Positions 6,212-6,273 of a stretch of 6,273 bases of DNA are shown piece after piece. The position numbers were made by a program, and so were the translations under genes. The DNA lies in assembly GCA_945983195.1 (NCBI GenBank), contig CAMFSS010000131.1, forward strand, positions 1 to 6,273. Direction: 5' to 3'. The notes beneath the pieces are model-generated. The model ran no database searches. It saw nothing but the letters and a program-made list of their open reading frames with translations, and was not told the origin of the DNA. Source of the stretch: an uncultured Prevotellaceae bacterium (GTDB lineage: Bacteria > Bacteroidota > Bacteroidia > Bacteroidales > Muribaculaceae). Position 1 is the first letter of the stretch; each line of letters begins with the position of its first letter.

Positions 6212-6273
6212 TGCCGCATGACACGTTACACCAATATAAAAAAAGACATTCATAATACAATTAACAAATTTCA

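Overview
The window looks like chromosomal DNA of a Bacteroidales bacterium, possibly Muribaculaceae-like (the family is an inference). Evidence is the Bacteroidota promoter pattern TTTG-N19-21-TAnnTTTG in front of several units, near-absence of Shine-Dalgarno sequences, AT-rich spacers between GC-richer genes, and proteins that resemble Bacteroidales families. There are no rRNA, tRNA, CRISPR or transposase genes.

Layout. Left edge (1-391, minus strand): a reverse-order (toxin first) HigB/HigA-type toxin-antitoxin operon. The antitoxin gene runs off the window. The toxin gene carries a TAA stop where the family normally has a lysine, so it is probably a pseudogene. Bases 392-689 hold no gene but contain two adjacent ~82-bp copies of an element with constant flanks and a different hairpin inside each copy; the second copy supplies a good promoter for the next gene. 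Bases 690-1601 (+) encode a membrane-anchored coiled-coil protein with a C-terminal beta-rich domain, closed by a strong terminator. Bases 1672-2015 are an AT-rich spacer with a 13-bp dyad. Bases 2016-4457 (+) encode an 813-residue protein that I read as resembling phage tail-nozzle/stabilisation proteins, with no other phage gene nearby. Bases 4458-5158 hold no convincing gene, but they contain a complete promoter-to-terminator unit (about 4589-4984) that may encode a small RNA. Bases 5159-6211 (+) encode a stand-alone UPF0104/lysylphosphatidylglycerol-synthase-type membrane protein. The last 62 bases hold nothing I recognise.

The genes do not form one pathway. Each appears to be its own transcription unit, with a terminator or long spacer between units. 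I see no clear new multi-gene system. The most unusual items are the paired hairpin/promoter elements at 497-660, the orphan phage-like gene, the unexplained RNA-like unit, and the nonsense-disrupted toxin.
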